Shown: piece after piece, positions 51,215 through 62,455 of the stretch
How positions within the stretch are numbered: the stretch's first letter is position 1
Layout: each line of letters starts with the position of its first letter
Assembly: GCA_947846985.1 (NCBI GenBank)
Contig: CANTUZ010000003.1
Coordinates: forward strand, 93,772,674 to 93,836,673
DNA length: 64,000 nucleotides
DNA from: Fratercula arctica
Lineage: Eukaryota; Chordata; Aves; Charadriiformes; Alcidae
Reading direction: 5' to 3'
Position numbers and translations under genes: made by a program
The notes under the pieces: model-generated
What the model was told of the DNA's origin: nothing
The model's input: the letters and a program-made list of their open reading frames with translations, nothing else
The model's database searches: none

Positions 51215-51287
51215 AAGGAATACTGTGCAGTGTGGAGGACTTTTATTTGATCTCACAAACACAAACTTTAGCAGTCATCCAAGGCAC

Positions 51288-51307
51288 AAAAAAAAAAAAA
51301 AAAAAAA
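51288..51307. repeat. Poly(A) run, 20 A
   Basis: Uninterrupted A run with no recognised retrocopy upstream. Confidence 0.95.
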
Positions 51308-54016
51308 GTTTGGATGAAGCTTAGCAGATACAAGAACAGTTTGTCAGGAGACAGGTGATAGGGGTGTTTAGAGAAGTTACTTTTTTTCCTAAGAGCTAAA
51401 GTAGGTCAAGACAAAAAAAAATTGTCTGCCTCTTTTATGAAGAAATTTCATGCACATGTACAGTCGTTACTTACAAGAGAAATAAACTGAACTTGTAGCT
51501 AGCAGCTATGAGAATACACAAGTGTAAGCTATCCTTCTTTCCTGTAGCAGCCCAAAAATTCCCTTTGACACTGATTGGACATGGCACCTTGCACAGTAAA
51601 CGATGCTACGATTACTTATGTTTTCTTGAAAAAACAAACCCAATCCCTTATGGTACTTTTAAGGTAACCCTAGGCTCAGTCTATTGCACAGTAGTAACCA
51701 TTTTGTGGGGCAGCCTTTGCTCATCAATATTTGAAGGTTTCAGCTGAGGATACAATCTGATCATGACAATGCAGACAATTTGGAAAGACTGGGTAAAGAG
51801 AGGGAGGTATTGGTTCCTTTCCTGGCTTGCAGAAGTTTGCAAAAGAGAGAAACATTAAAATATTTTGCAATCAGCAGAAGATACGTCTTCTAGGAGATTT
51901 TTTTGGACAATGCATTAAAGATTAGCTTGCCATTGCTGTGTGGCACTTTGAAACAAAAGCATATAATTTCTGCTCCTTTAATTATGTCACCTATTAAACT
52001 CACCCTTTTCAGTGCTTACTGAAAGCATCATTTGGTTGTGTGTGGGAAAGTCTTTTTACACACATGTAGGCTTTAGTCTGTGTTAAAACTGTGTTAAGTG
52101 ATGCATCAGCTTCATCTGAGCATAATTTTCTTTGAAGCCAAACCTTAAATCCCTGCTGATACAATCTGAGAGAGAAGTTTAGTCCTTGGGACTGAGAGTG
52201 GTGAGAAAGGCGCAAAGGTGAAAAAAGACATGGCAGAAAATCACAGCATCAAAGACAGAGGGTCTGTCACAAAGGATGAGGGTGAGTAGTTGAGAGCAGC
52301 AGTCAAGCATTGAGAATAATCAGAGAGCAGCTGTAAAGAGACACCCTAGAAGTTAGGGAGCATTAGAGATAGCTGAAGTGTGTCAAAGCCCAGGATACTG
52401 CCTCCTGGGATTCCCAGGAAAAAAGATGGGAGTCAAGATTTTCTCAAGTGATTTGAAGCTTTAGGGAAGCTTTATTTTCAAAAATTTTCAGAAATTGTTT
52501 TCCCTCTGGTGCATCTTCTGCCTTAAGAATTTGTGCCTAAGGATTGTGCCTGTCTGTCCTATAGAAACTGTTTCAAAGGTGCTTCTGGGTCTGCAGACAA
52601 ATTTTAAGTTTGCTGAGTGGGAACAGAAACAGCATCCCTGTTATTTCAGGGAGTAACATCTCAGACTCATCTTGGACACCTGTGCATGCTTGGTGAGTAA
52701 CCTACAGCGAGAAGCACTCCTTCTGAGGTCTCCCAAAAAAGCACTCATAGCAGTAAATTGCAGAGCACTCAAACAGCAATGATATGTCCTCATGCTGCAT
52801 TCCAGCACTGGCAAACAGCTATGTACACTGCAAAACTTCATCTCCATTATAAAACAGTAGATATAGCTTTTTCGTTTTCCAGGCTTCAGACCCAGGAGGA
52901 GCAGGCCCAGGGACTTCCCAGGCAGTTTGCTACCCTTTCGACAGAGGAATGCGCTTTCACTAGGACAGCACTAAGAAGCTACGTCTACGACACCCACCCT
53001 TTCTTCAATCTTTAATTTAGAAAAACAGTTTTCTCCACAGCAAAAATTCAATGTTTGTTGGAGATTAGCACTGCTAATCCTTCTGGGAAGCAGAGGATTC
53101 AGCGAAAGATGTCAGTAGCTACTCATGGCACGGCTTTCTACCTCCTCTACCTTGAAAGGACAGAATGACTAAAGCCTTGGGTTTTGATGCTCATCATTCA
53201 AAATGAACAAGTTAAGTGAGATGCACTCAGTTTTCCCTCTGGAAAGTGAAAACAGGAGATAATGGTAGAATTAATTCAGCTTTCTTTATTGACCAGTAAA
53301 GAAACTGTTTATAGAGGTTCTTCTAATGCTTTCCTTCATAAAATTTCTGAAAAAAGTATTTACTGTAAATGAATCATATGTTCTTACAGCTTATCCTGCA
53401 ACAAACCATTTCTAGCATTAATTCCGAACTTTTTGAATATTGTTAATAAATATTTATTCCAGTAAGAAATATTTTGTTCAGTCATACTCATTTAGTCACT
53501 TACTGTTTTTATTCTATTAAGTGCAGGCTGTGGCAGTTTTATATCAGCCCATATGTTTGTACTTTTTTCCTTCTGTTTCATTCTCCATTTTATAGGACTG
53601 TACGATCTTTGAACTGAATCTCCTTATGCCTTTCTGCAACAACTGTCATGACTGAAAATTCTGATCTTGGCATTTGAAAAACTGAAACAATAGCTGCAGA
53701 ATATTTACAAAAAGGAAAGAGGGAAATGACATTAGTCTTGCAACATACTTTATAACATGTTGATTGGTGGCAACTGAAGATTAGTCTGTCCCATTAATTT
53801 TCTGAACCAGTTCCTGCTTGTGTAATAAAAATGTTCTCCTCCTGTCTATTAGAGAAAATAGAATTGCCCTCTATGGCCTCAGTCTCACCGACAGCTGTGT
53901 CTTCCACTAAAAGTTACATTAACTTCATTGAAACTAGCTGAGTGAACTGATTTAGTTGGGTATGCAAGTGATTGGGAAATTGAAACCTTTGTTGTTATGC
54001 AGTTTCTGGATGATTT

Positions 54017-54668
54017 TCATAGAATCATAGAAAGGTTGGGGTTGTAAAGGACCTTAAAGATCACCTAGTTCAAATTCCCCTGCCATGGGCAGTAACACCT
54101 TCCACTAGACCAGGTTACTCAGCCCCCATCCGACCTGGCCTTGAACACTTCCAGGGATGGGGCATCCACAGCTTCTCTGGGCAACCTGTTCCAGTGTCTC
54201 ACCACCTAACAGTAAACAAGTTCTTCCTAATATCTAATCTAAATCTACCCGCTTTCAGTTTGAAACTGTTATCCCTCATCCTATCACTACATTCTTTGAT
54301 AAAGAGTTCTTCCCCATCTTTCCTGTAGGCCCCCTTTAGGTACTGGAATGCTGATATAAGGTCTCCCCAGAGCCTTCTCTTCTCCAGGCTGAAGAGCTCC
54401 AACTCTCTCAGCCTGTCTTCATAGGAGAGGTGTCCCAGCCCTTTGGTCATCTTTGTGGCCCTACTCTGGACTAACTCCAACAGGTCCTTGTGCTTCTTAT
54501 GCTGGGGGCCCCAGAGCTGTATGCAGTACTTGATCTGGGATCTCACGAGAGCAGAGGGGCAGAATCGCTGCCCTCAACCTGCTGGCCAAGATTTTTTGCT
54601 GCAGCCCAGGATCCATCTGCCTTTCTGGGCTGCAAGCGTACATTGCTGGGTCATGTTGAGCTTCTGTC
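54017..54668 (-). mobile_element. CR1, minus strand, type 3 3' end, 5'-truncated
   Basis: On the plus strand it begins TCATAGAATCATAG, passes CCAGGGATGGGGCATCCACA, GGCAACCTGTTCCAGTGTCT and GGGGCCCCAGAGCTGTATGC, and fades after TCATGTTGAGCTTCT. This is the reverse complement of the 3' UTR and C-terminal part of ORF2. The minus frame 54199-54546 codes for recognisable ORF2 sequence, with [20 protein letters not shown] and an SDRMRDNSFKLKAGRF segment. The 5' part, including the RT catalytic core, is missing. Confidence 0.95.
54199..54546 (-). pseudogene. CR1 ORF2 C-terminal fragment
   Basis: 115 codons of the region after the RT core: RSQIKYCIQLWGPQHKKHKD, then LVQSRATKMTKGLGHLSYED, then [20 protein letters not shown]. 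The same segment is seen in the 17.7-kb and 60.4-kb copies. The frame is open, but both ends are cut by truncation or decay, so no working protein is made. Confidence 0.85.
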
Positions 54669-55047
54669 TAGGTTTTTCTTCTCTCCAAAACATCAGCCAT
54701 TCATGCAGCTACTTAACAAAATGGTTTGCATTGCTCATTCTCCAGTATGTCTAATTTGATGTTGATAATGCTCATAATTTATCATATTGTTAAATTTAGG
54801 TTTTTGCCAATAGCTGCAGGCATTCCAGAAATGTAAATTATTTAAAAACTGAGTTTTATTTAAAAACAAATAGGAAACACTTTCTTGTCCTAATGGATAC
54901 AGAGAAAATAAGAAAAACATGAAGATAAGTATCAGAGGACAATTAAAAGAATTTGAAAGTTGTTATTATCATTTAGTCTTGTGTTTTAAACCAATCTTGT
55001 TATATTCAAAAATTTGTCTCATAGTTTCTTGAAATTTGAAGGCTCAT
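54669..55047. other. Spacer between the two inverted CR1 copies
   Basis: AT-rich sequence with nothing recognisable; it separates the 5' truncation points of the minus and plus CR1 copies. Confidence 0.7.
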
Positions 55048-55838
55048 GAGGGACCTCTACAGACTTGAGGAGTGGGCCCATGAGAACCTCATGAAGTTCA
55101 ACAAGGCAAAGTCCTGCATCTAGGTTGCGGCAACCCCCAATATCAATACAGACTAAGGAATGAATGGATTGAGAGCAGCCCTTCCAAGAAGGACTTGGGG
55201 GTACTGCTGAATGAAAAATAGACCCTGAGCCAGAAATGTGGGCTTTCAGCCCAGAAGGCAATTGCATCTTGGGCTGCATAAAAAGAAGAGTGGGCAGCAG
55301 GTCAAAGGAGTTGACTGTGCTCTTCTCTGGTTAAGACCCAACCTGGAGTACTGCTTCCAGCTGCGTAGCTCCAGTACAAGAAAGACATGGACCAGAGAAG
55401 TGCAACAAAAATGGTCAGAGGGCTGGAACACCTCTCCTATGAAGACTGAGAGTTGGGAATGTTCAGCCTGGAGAAGAGAAGGCTTCAGGGAGACCTTACT
55501 GCAATCTTTCCATATAGAAAGGAGGCTTATAAGAAAGACTGAGAGAGACTTTTTACCAAGGTCTGTATTGACAGGACAAGGGGCAATAATTTTAAACTGA
55601 AGGAGAGTATATTTAAATTGGACATAAGGAAGAAATCTTTTATGATGAGGGTGGTGCTACACTGGAACAGGTTTCCCATAAAAGTTGTGGATGCCCCATC
55701 ATTGGAAGTGTTCAAGGTCAGGTTGGATGGGGCTTTGAGCAATCTGATCTAGAGCAAGATGTCCCTGTCCGTGTCAGAGGGGTTGGACTAGGTGACCTTT
55801 GAAGGTCCCTTCCAACCCAAACCCTTCTATGATTCTAT
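55048..55838 (+). mobile_element. CR1, plus strand, type 3 3' end, 5'-truncated
   Basis: About 790 bp. Starts at GGACCTCTACAGACTTGAGG, continues through CATGAAGTTCAACAAGGCAA, GGGCAGCAGGTCAAAGG and CTGGAACACCTCTCCTATGA, and ends with GGGGTTGGACTAGGTGACCT, CCCTTCCAACCC and ATTCTAT. It covers the end of the RT domain, the C-terminal region and the 3' UTR. Several frameshifts and stops break the coding frame (only 55238-55600 stays open, partly in the wrong frame), so it is older than the 16.9-kb copy. Confidence 0.94.
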
Positions 55839-58800
55839 CATATTGCACTGAAATTATTGTATATAATTTACTATTTACATTAAGTATTGCTCAGAACTTC
55901 CAAAAGCTTGCTGTCTAAGAAGAAGCACCATAAATAATTGTAACAAAATAGTTCAAAATCAATCTTTTAAACTATTTTTTTTTTTTAAATAATCTACTTA
56001 ATTATTTACTGTTCTCAAACATATTTAAATTTCTGCATAGGATAACTGTTTCCCTTACTCTTCCATCTCCTCTGGTTTCATCCTCTGTACTGACAGAGCA
56101 TATGACCTGCTTTTGAGGGTCTTTCTGAATGTATCCTGTATCCTCCAAGCAGATATCAGCAGCACACTGCTGTAGGAAGCTGTACCCAGGAGCATTTGGT
56201 ATCAGGGAGAATACACCTGTTGCACCTGCAGAGGAAGGTTGCTGTCATATTTTCAACTGATTCCTGAAAGTGCTATTGGATCTAGATATGTAGAAACTGC
56301 AGTTCTTTTGGATCAAGGTAGGACACCTTCATCTGACCAAATGCAGAAATTTCTGTGTATGTGCTAGCCACACAAGGCTCTCATTATGGTCAATACAGAG
56401 AATCAGAAAAACTCAAGGGAAAATTGATCTTATTCAAAAGCAGAGACTAAAGTATTGTATCAAAACTAAATTTTTTTGTCTACTAACTGTAGAGTGATTC
56501 TATCATGGCTAATTCTGAAATATGAGCTTACAACGCAAACATCTACAGTTAGGTGAGAGAAATCCCATTCATAATGCCTCTGGAGAAGCAGAGGGAAACA
56601 ACATTAGGAAAGTAGAAAATTCATAGGAATTTGAGATCTAGGAATGGTAAATTGCAACTGTTCTTCCAATATCGAGTTTGCCCCTGTGGTTATAAAATGT
56701 TTGTGTTCAAGAACTACTGCTGACTTGCCCAAGTGTTATGGTCTTGTTCTGTTAACAATTGGGCTAAGCAGGAATAAAACCTTTCTAATTCTGAAAACGT
56801 GTTTCTACATATTGTACTGCTGAGAAAGCTGTTCATCAGAAACCCTGTAAATTAGGAAAATATAATTCTTTCTGATTGCATAATGAATACTGAAAAAGGT
56901 AATTAAAAAAGAAAAAAAAAAAAACAATAGAATGCCATCTTCCTGAGATTTACTTATGGCATGCTTCATTTATTTCAGTTATTTATTGTATAAAGTTGAC
57001 TGTAAATAACAAAAAAAATTAAAGATGTCAAAAAAATTTGTCATATGGGTATCAGTGGGAACTTGGAGTCTATTCCCAGTGTCACCTTTGAAAGTCTCAG
57101 CAATACAAGCCAGTACTGTCAATTACTGCCGGTTGTTCTGAGAATACCATTTGGATAATGTAATCATAATTCCATAAAATCCATCACTCTTCTACTTCAT
57201 TGCCAGATCTCCAGTTTTCAAAAAACTTTCTTATGTAATTCTTTATTGTGAATATAAGCCCTACAGATTAGTGGACTGTAAATATGAAATACAGTCAGCA
57301 AACTGTAAATATGAAATGAATACAAATATATTGAATTTCAAAAGAAATGGCTTGGTTTCTATAATAGTTGTACTGTTCCCTTACACAGGAGATTTATTAA
57401 AATACAAGACCACTCTTAACCTTCTGTTCTCTTCTTTTTAAAAGAAAATAATGCCAGTGTTTTCAATTATTTTACTATAGTGGTGTTGAATCTACGATTA
57501 GGCCAAACAATGCAGGTCCATCTTGCTTCAGAGGATGCAAAGCTTAAATTTCATGTGTCTGAATGGGGGGAAAAAATTATTATATCCACAGCCTTATATT
57601 TCCTGTAGTTTCTGCTATTCTCCTGGCTATGTTAGCTTGACTGATTTTCTTGACAAAACAGTCAACAATTTTATAGAATTATTTCCCAGTGTGCATTTTA
57701 CCTCTTTTTGGATCATTATTTTTCAACACCATTTAGAATTCCAACATTTTAAAAGATGATTAAAAGCAATTATTTCTAAACAACTAAAAGCTTCACACTC
57801 CTTTTGCTCCCTCTCCTTCACTATAACAATGACAAAGATCAACAAGAAATTTATGTTTCTGTTGAACAATTGCCCTGTTTTTCCAGAATAATATTGCATT
57901 GCACCTTGAAGGCTTTTTTTTTTCCAGATTAAAAGTGCAAAGAATATAATATAACTTTTGCATATTTCTGATGTGTCTTTTTCCAACTTCAGACAGATTG
58001 TTAGCAGTAAACTAGCTGTCAATGAATTGGACAAGATCTTCCTTAAGTGTTCATTTCCACAGCCATTTATAAGGTTCCCACATCAGTCATATTCAATGGT
58101 ATCCAATACCAGACAAGCAGCACCAGGTTCTTAGCAGACATATGTTCTGTGTGCAGGTGCACTGAATCACACCAAGAATTCTCTGACAGCTCACTGCCAC
58201 ACACATTAGAGTTCCCGCTACTTTTCAGTGACCTGCAGCTAAACAAAGTTTTCAAGAACTTAGGCCACACAATAATTTTAAGAACTGGCATACCCTTTCT
58301 CCAAAAAGATGCTCTTCAGTCAGAGCATAATGTAGCTCGACACCGATGTCTAGGTGCAATGCACAGACAGATTCTTCTGATTTTGTACTAAGCAAATGAT
58401 AGGGAGGCACTGAGAGAAAATCAGATAAATTCTTTGTAGAGTTGGGAATAATTATCCTTTAAGTTCAAATAAGGCCAAGGGAATCAAGTAGCATAAGAAC
58501 CATTTTGACCAACCAAACTGGGCCTCTCAGTGGTATCAGATTCTGTACATAGATATGCTCTTTCACATTATTCCTTTCATTTTGAAATATTACTAATCAC
58601 TACATTACTGGTCTATAGGCACCTGCCTCTGAAATATATGGAGATGCATTTTACCATCTAATACTGTGTACTAAGAAAGGAGGACAACTCTACATTTTTT
58701 ATTGTTATCTCTATTCTATTGGAAACCTATTGTGTTTTGGACTGTTTGAATTAAAATGGACAAACAATGAGAAAATATTCACTAGGGAATGATCTGCTAG

Positions 58801-60345
58801 GGTTAATTTAAATATCTTTTCCATATTTAGATCCTTTCTTTAATACTTGAGGATACAGCTTGAAATAATAGTTCTTTCCTAATTTAGCTTAATCTACAAA
58901 AAACAGATAAGGCACTGAAAGTTAAAACCACATCTTTTCATTTGTTTGCAGTGTGGACATACTCTCTGAGGCAGAGTAGAATAGCCCAAAATAAGATTAA
59001 GTACTCCCTGTCTGTCAGAAGATGCTATAAAATCTTAAAGTAAGAGGTATTATTTTGGGAGGATATATGAAAAACAAACAAGTGGAAAAGAGACTGCAGC
59101 TTTTTTTTTTTTTTTTTTTTTTTTCTTTTTAATAAGGAAACTGCATTGATTTGTATTCCTTCTGGATTTGTTCTGTTTGAAGAATAAATTGGATCTTGAA
59201 ACAAAGGCCCTGAAACAGATTTTAGAATAACACTGTTTCTGTCCTTGGGTGCTGAAATAGCCCAACAACATGCAAATAGTCTTTTTCACTATTTGGGTTA
59301 TTAATAGAAAAAAATATTATTTCATTCTCATTTAGAAAATCTAACTTAGTCTGTGAAATATGCCACAATGCCTCTTCTCAAATAAAACCCTGCTTTTGAA
59401 TGTGTGCCATTTGATCAAGATGCTTGTAAAGTGCTATTACAACACCTAGACAAGTTGTTTTTGTGACACCCAGTCCTGTGATATGTTCCAGCTTTTCCTT
59501 CCTAAGCTTGTTTGAGATTGCTGTCAGTAAATTTACACAGGCCTTTTGATAATGTTCCCTGTTAGACTTTTGATTCTCTTGGTATAAACATAATTCCTCA
59601 ATCACCTTCTATTCAGAAATGAAAAATTCATAAATCTTCAATGTTATTATTTATTTTCATTATGGTCTTTTTTTTTTAAGATGTGAAAAATTTCCTTTTT
59701 TATTTTTTTTGGGTGGGGCAGGGGCCCAGAGGGAATTGCATGCATTTATTTTCCAAGTCTTAATTCAACATTTAGTGAACAAAGTTCAGATTCCAGGCAG
59801 TTCAAATCCCTATGTGACTAACATCAGGTAGTATCACAGAGGATCAAGTACTCTATTTATATTCTTTGCTTCTCTTCAGCTTTTCTTATTGACACTTGGT
59901 GTCTTAGCATCATTGTATTGTGCTTACATCTGACTCTAGTTTTCATAAAACTGGCAGATCGAGTTTGTTGCTTTGTACAAGTCGTAATGAACTACTTGAC
60001 AATTATTTTCTTGTACATTTGCTTTGTACATTCTTGTATCTTTGCTTTACTTGCTTCCATTATTTTCTTGTACAATTGTCTGTGTGCTTCCTGAAACAAC
60101 CTCACCTACATCACATTTGAACTTTAAGTTCCCTTTACGTTTTCTTAGAGATTTATAAAATAATGATTTTTTGAAGATTGGAAGGATAATTAGAATACCT
60201 ACTTTGACGTCCTCTGTAATAGAGGCCATGGCCCATTTCTTATGATATCATTATTTATCACAACATCTGTAACTAGTCTTTGCTTAGAATATTTATCACT
60301 ATTTAGTTTTATTATGGAGTTTTAAAAGAGAAACTATATTTTAAT
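55839..60345. other. Non-coding stretch
   Basis: About 4.5 kb without a recognised gene or transposon. A 24-T run lies at 59101-59124 and A runs near 56915. Open frames at 58047-58391 (114 codons), 57723-58034 and 59378-59605 have no known motif, and the first is overlapped by an open frame on the other strand. Confidence 0.55.
59101..59124. repeat. Poly(T) run, 24 T
   Basis: Uninterrupted T run with no recognised retrocopy attached. Confidence 0.95.
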
Positions 60346-60858
60346 ATCACAGAATCACAGAATCACAGAATCACAGAATGGTAGGGGTTGGAAGGGACCT
60401 CTGGAGATCATCTAGTCCACCCCCTCCACCAGAGCAGGGTCACCTAGAGCAGGTTACACAGAAACACGTCCAGGCGGGTTTTGAATGTCTCCAGAGATGG
60501 AGACTCCACCACCTCTCTGGGCAGCCTGTTCCAGGGCTCTGCCACCCTCAGGGTAAAGAAGTTCCTCCTCATGTTTAGGTGGAACTTCTGATGCTCAACT
60601 TTGTGCCCATCACCTCTTGTCCTGTCGCTGGGCACCACTGAAAATAGCTTGGCCTCATCCTCCTGACACCCACACTTTAAGTATTTATAAGTGTTGATAA
60701 GATCTCCCCTCAATTGTCTTTTTTCCAGACTGAAGAGACCCAAATCCTTCAGCCTTTCTTCATAAGAAAGGTGTTCCAATCCCCCAATCACCTTCGTAGC
60801 CCTTTGCTGCACCCTCTCCAGCAGTTCCCTGTCCTTCTTGAACCGGGAGCCCAGAACT
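60346..60858 (-). mobile_element. Young CR1 3' end, minus strand, type 2
   Basis: About 510 bp. On the plus strand it starts with four copies of the CAGAATCA-type octamer, then GGGGTTGGAAGGGACCTCTG and CATCTAGTCCA, and runs into the C-terminal part of ORF2 to CTTCTTGAACCGGGAGCCCA. The coding part stays open from the truncation point to the end of ORF2. It is a close relative of the 16.9-kb copy: by eye about a dozen residues differ over some 130 aligned residues of ORF2. Confidence 0.96.
60444..60842 (-). pseudogene. CR1 ORF2 C-terminal fragment, frame intact
   Basis: About 133 codons that end at the natural ORF2 stop, from [18 protein letters not shown] through [20 protein letters not shown] and [13 protein letters not shown] to VFLCNLL. 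No stop or shift occurs within it, but the RT catalytic region and endonuclease are lost to 5' truncation. The open frame extends a few codons upstream (to 60863) into flanking DNA, which supplies an accidental ATG. Confidence 0.9.
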
Positions 60859-61797
60859 CCCAATAAAAAGTAAAAAGGGCTGACAAATAGGAAAAAAGTA
60901 AAGGTTCCAAATATAATTTCATTTCATTTGCTTGAAAGGAGTTATTCTGCAATATTTTTAAACTGTAAATTTTCAGTCTGGGTAGAAATTCATATTAGAA
61001 CATGTATAGTTTGGTCTTGCTTGCCTAACTGTCAATATTTTAACAGGCTGGAATTTACTGAAACTGCTTGCTTATCACAATAATTTCTAATGCCATCACA
61101 GTTATTTCCTTTGAAAAACTTTAACACTTTGGAAAACCACTGACATTTGGTCTGTCTGAGTGAAGTAAGATATTTCTGATCTCATATCAAAATAAACTGT
61201 AAACTGACAGTGGCTTCATCTGTGATATTTTTTGTAGGGTTTAGGTATAATAACACATATTTAGTTACTGATAGGATTATTCCTGCCAATGTATAAGTAA
61301 CAATGTTGAGTTCAGTGAACTCTTAATGAACATTTGTTACCATCTACATACCAAAGGATGCTTCTTTCCTCATATATACACCCCATCTCATACATTTTCT
61401 AAGAAATATCCCTGACAATTTTAAGAGGATATCTTCTGTATTCTAATTCTGAAAAAACTTCACTTGTGAATTTCTATTTGCCGTTCTCCGGTGACTTTGA
61501 CATGTCAGGACATACTCTGCTTATGAATAAATCAGTGAAAAAAACCCCTCTAGCCACTCTATTTGAAGAACAACTTTCAGCTCAGTGAGTGCAAATGTTT
61601 TACAGAGCCAGTCAGTATCTGGCCAATAGCCTAAAACTCTCAAAATTTCTGTTATAACAATCCTGTTTTCTTTTTTTCTCGGACTTAAAACACTGTCAGT
61701 GATCTGTGTGATCCTTAAGGAATTTATCTGCTTCATGCCAGTGTGGAGGAGTATTTCCTGCTTCTCAAATTCAGCTCAGCCCTCATGACTTGTCTAT
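60859..61797. other. Non-coding stretch
   Basis: AT-rich sequence between the CR1 copy and the solo LTR; nothing recognised. Confidence 0.65.
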
Positions 61798-61802
61798 AAA
61801 GT
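61798..61802. repeat. Target site duplication, left copy
   Basis: AAAGT, identical to the right copy at 62451-62455, bracketing the solo LTR. Confidence 0.8.
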
Positions 61803-62450
61803 TATGGTGGGTTGACTCTAGCCAGCAGCTAAGCACCCACACAGTTGCCCACAAACCTCTCCACCAGCAGAAGGGGGAAGAGAATCAGAAGAGCAAAAGT
61901 GAGAAAAATCTTGTGGGTTGAGATTAAGACAATTTAATAGGGAAAACAAAAGCTGCACGTGCAAGCAAAGCAAAATAAAGAATTCATACACTAGTTGCCA
62001 TCAGCAGGCCATTTCCAGGAAAGCAGGGTTTCGTCACATGTAATGGCTACTTGGGAAGACAAGGTCATAACTCCAAATATCACCCACCCCCTTCCTCCTT
62101 CTTTCCCCATCTTTGGTTGCTTAGCATGACATCACATGGTATGGCATATTCCTTTGGTCAATTTGCGTCAGCTGTCCCAGCTGTTTCCCCTCCCAACCTC
62201 TTGCCCACCCCCAGCCTACTTGCTTGGGGGGGCAGACTGTGAAAAAGAAGAAAAAAAAAAAAGATAACATCAATTGGTTTTCTTGGTGGCACAGTGTGAG
62301 AAGCAGAAAAGCCCTTGATACTGTGCAAGCACTGCTCAGCAACAGCCAAAACACTGGTGTGTTAATACCGTTTTGGTCACAGATCCAAACCACAACACCA
62401 TAAGGGCTTCTGTGAAGAAAATTAACTCCATCCCAGGCAAATCTAGGACA
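61803..62450 (-). mobile_element. Solo LTR of an avian endogenous retrovirus with 5-bp target duplication
   Basis: 648 bp. On the minus strand it opens TGTCCTAGATTTGCCTGGGA and closes GTCAACCCACCATA. The last dinucleotide is TA where CA is expected, a single decayed base. Recognisable parts on that strand are GTTAATTTTCTTC, CATACCATGTGATGTCATGC, and a poly(A) signal region CTATTAAATTGTCTTAATCT near 61930-61950 followed by CTCAACCCACAAGA. The usual TATA box after GTCATGC is not visible (AAGCAACCAAAG instead). AAAGT stands on both sides (61798-61802 and 62451-62455), a perfect 5-bp duplication, as is usual for ERVL-type insertions. No internal viral genes are attached. Confidence 0.93.
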
Positions 62451-62455
62451 AAAGT
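62451..62455. repeat. Target site duplication, right copy
   Basis: AAAGT immediately after the LTR end AGGACA (plus strand), pairing with 61798-61802. Confidence 0.8.

Larger units (their letters stand above)
50186..54016. other. Non-coding stretch
   Basis: About 3.8 kb without a recognised gene or transposon. It includes a G-rich tract at 51194-51214 and a 20-A run at 51288-51307. Open frames at 51508-51747, 52641-52847 and 52758-53015 show no domain. Confidence 0.55.

Noticed and set aside
58047..58391. 114-codon plus-strand open frame, Cys- and His-containing
   Set aside because: No ordered zinc-binding pattern, and another frame is open on the opposite strand; treated as chance, though conservation was not tested.
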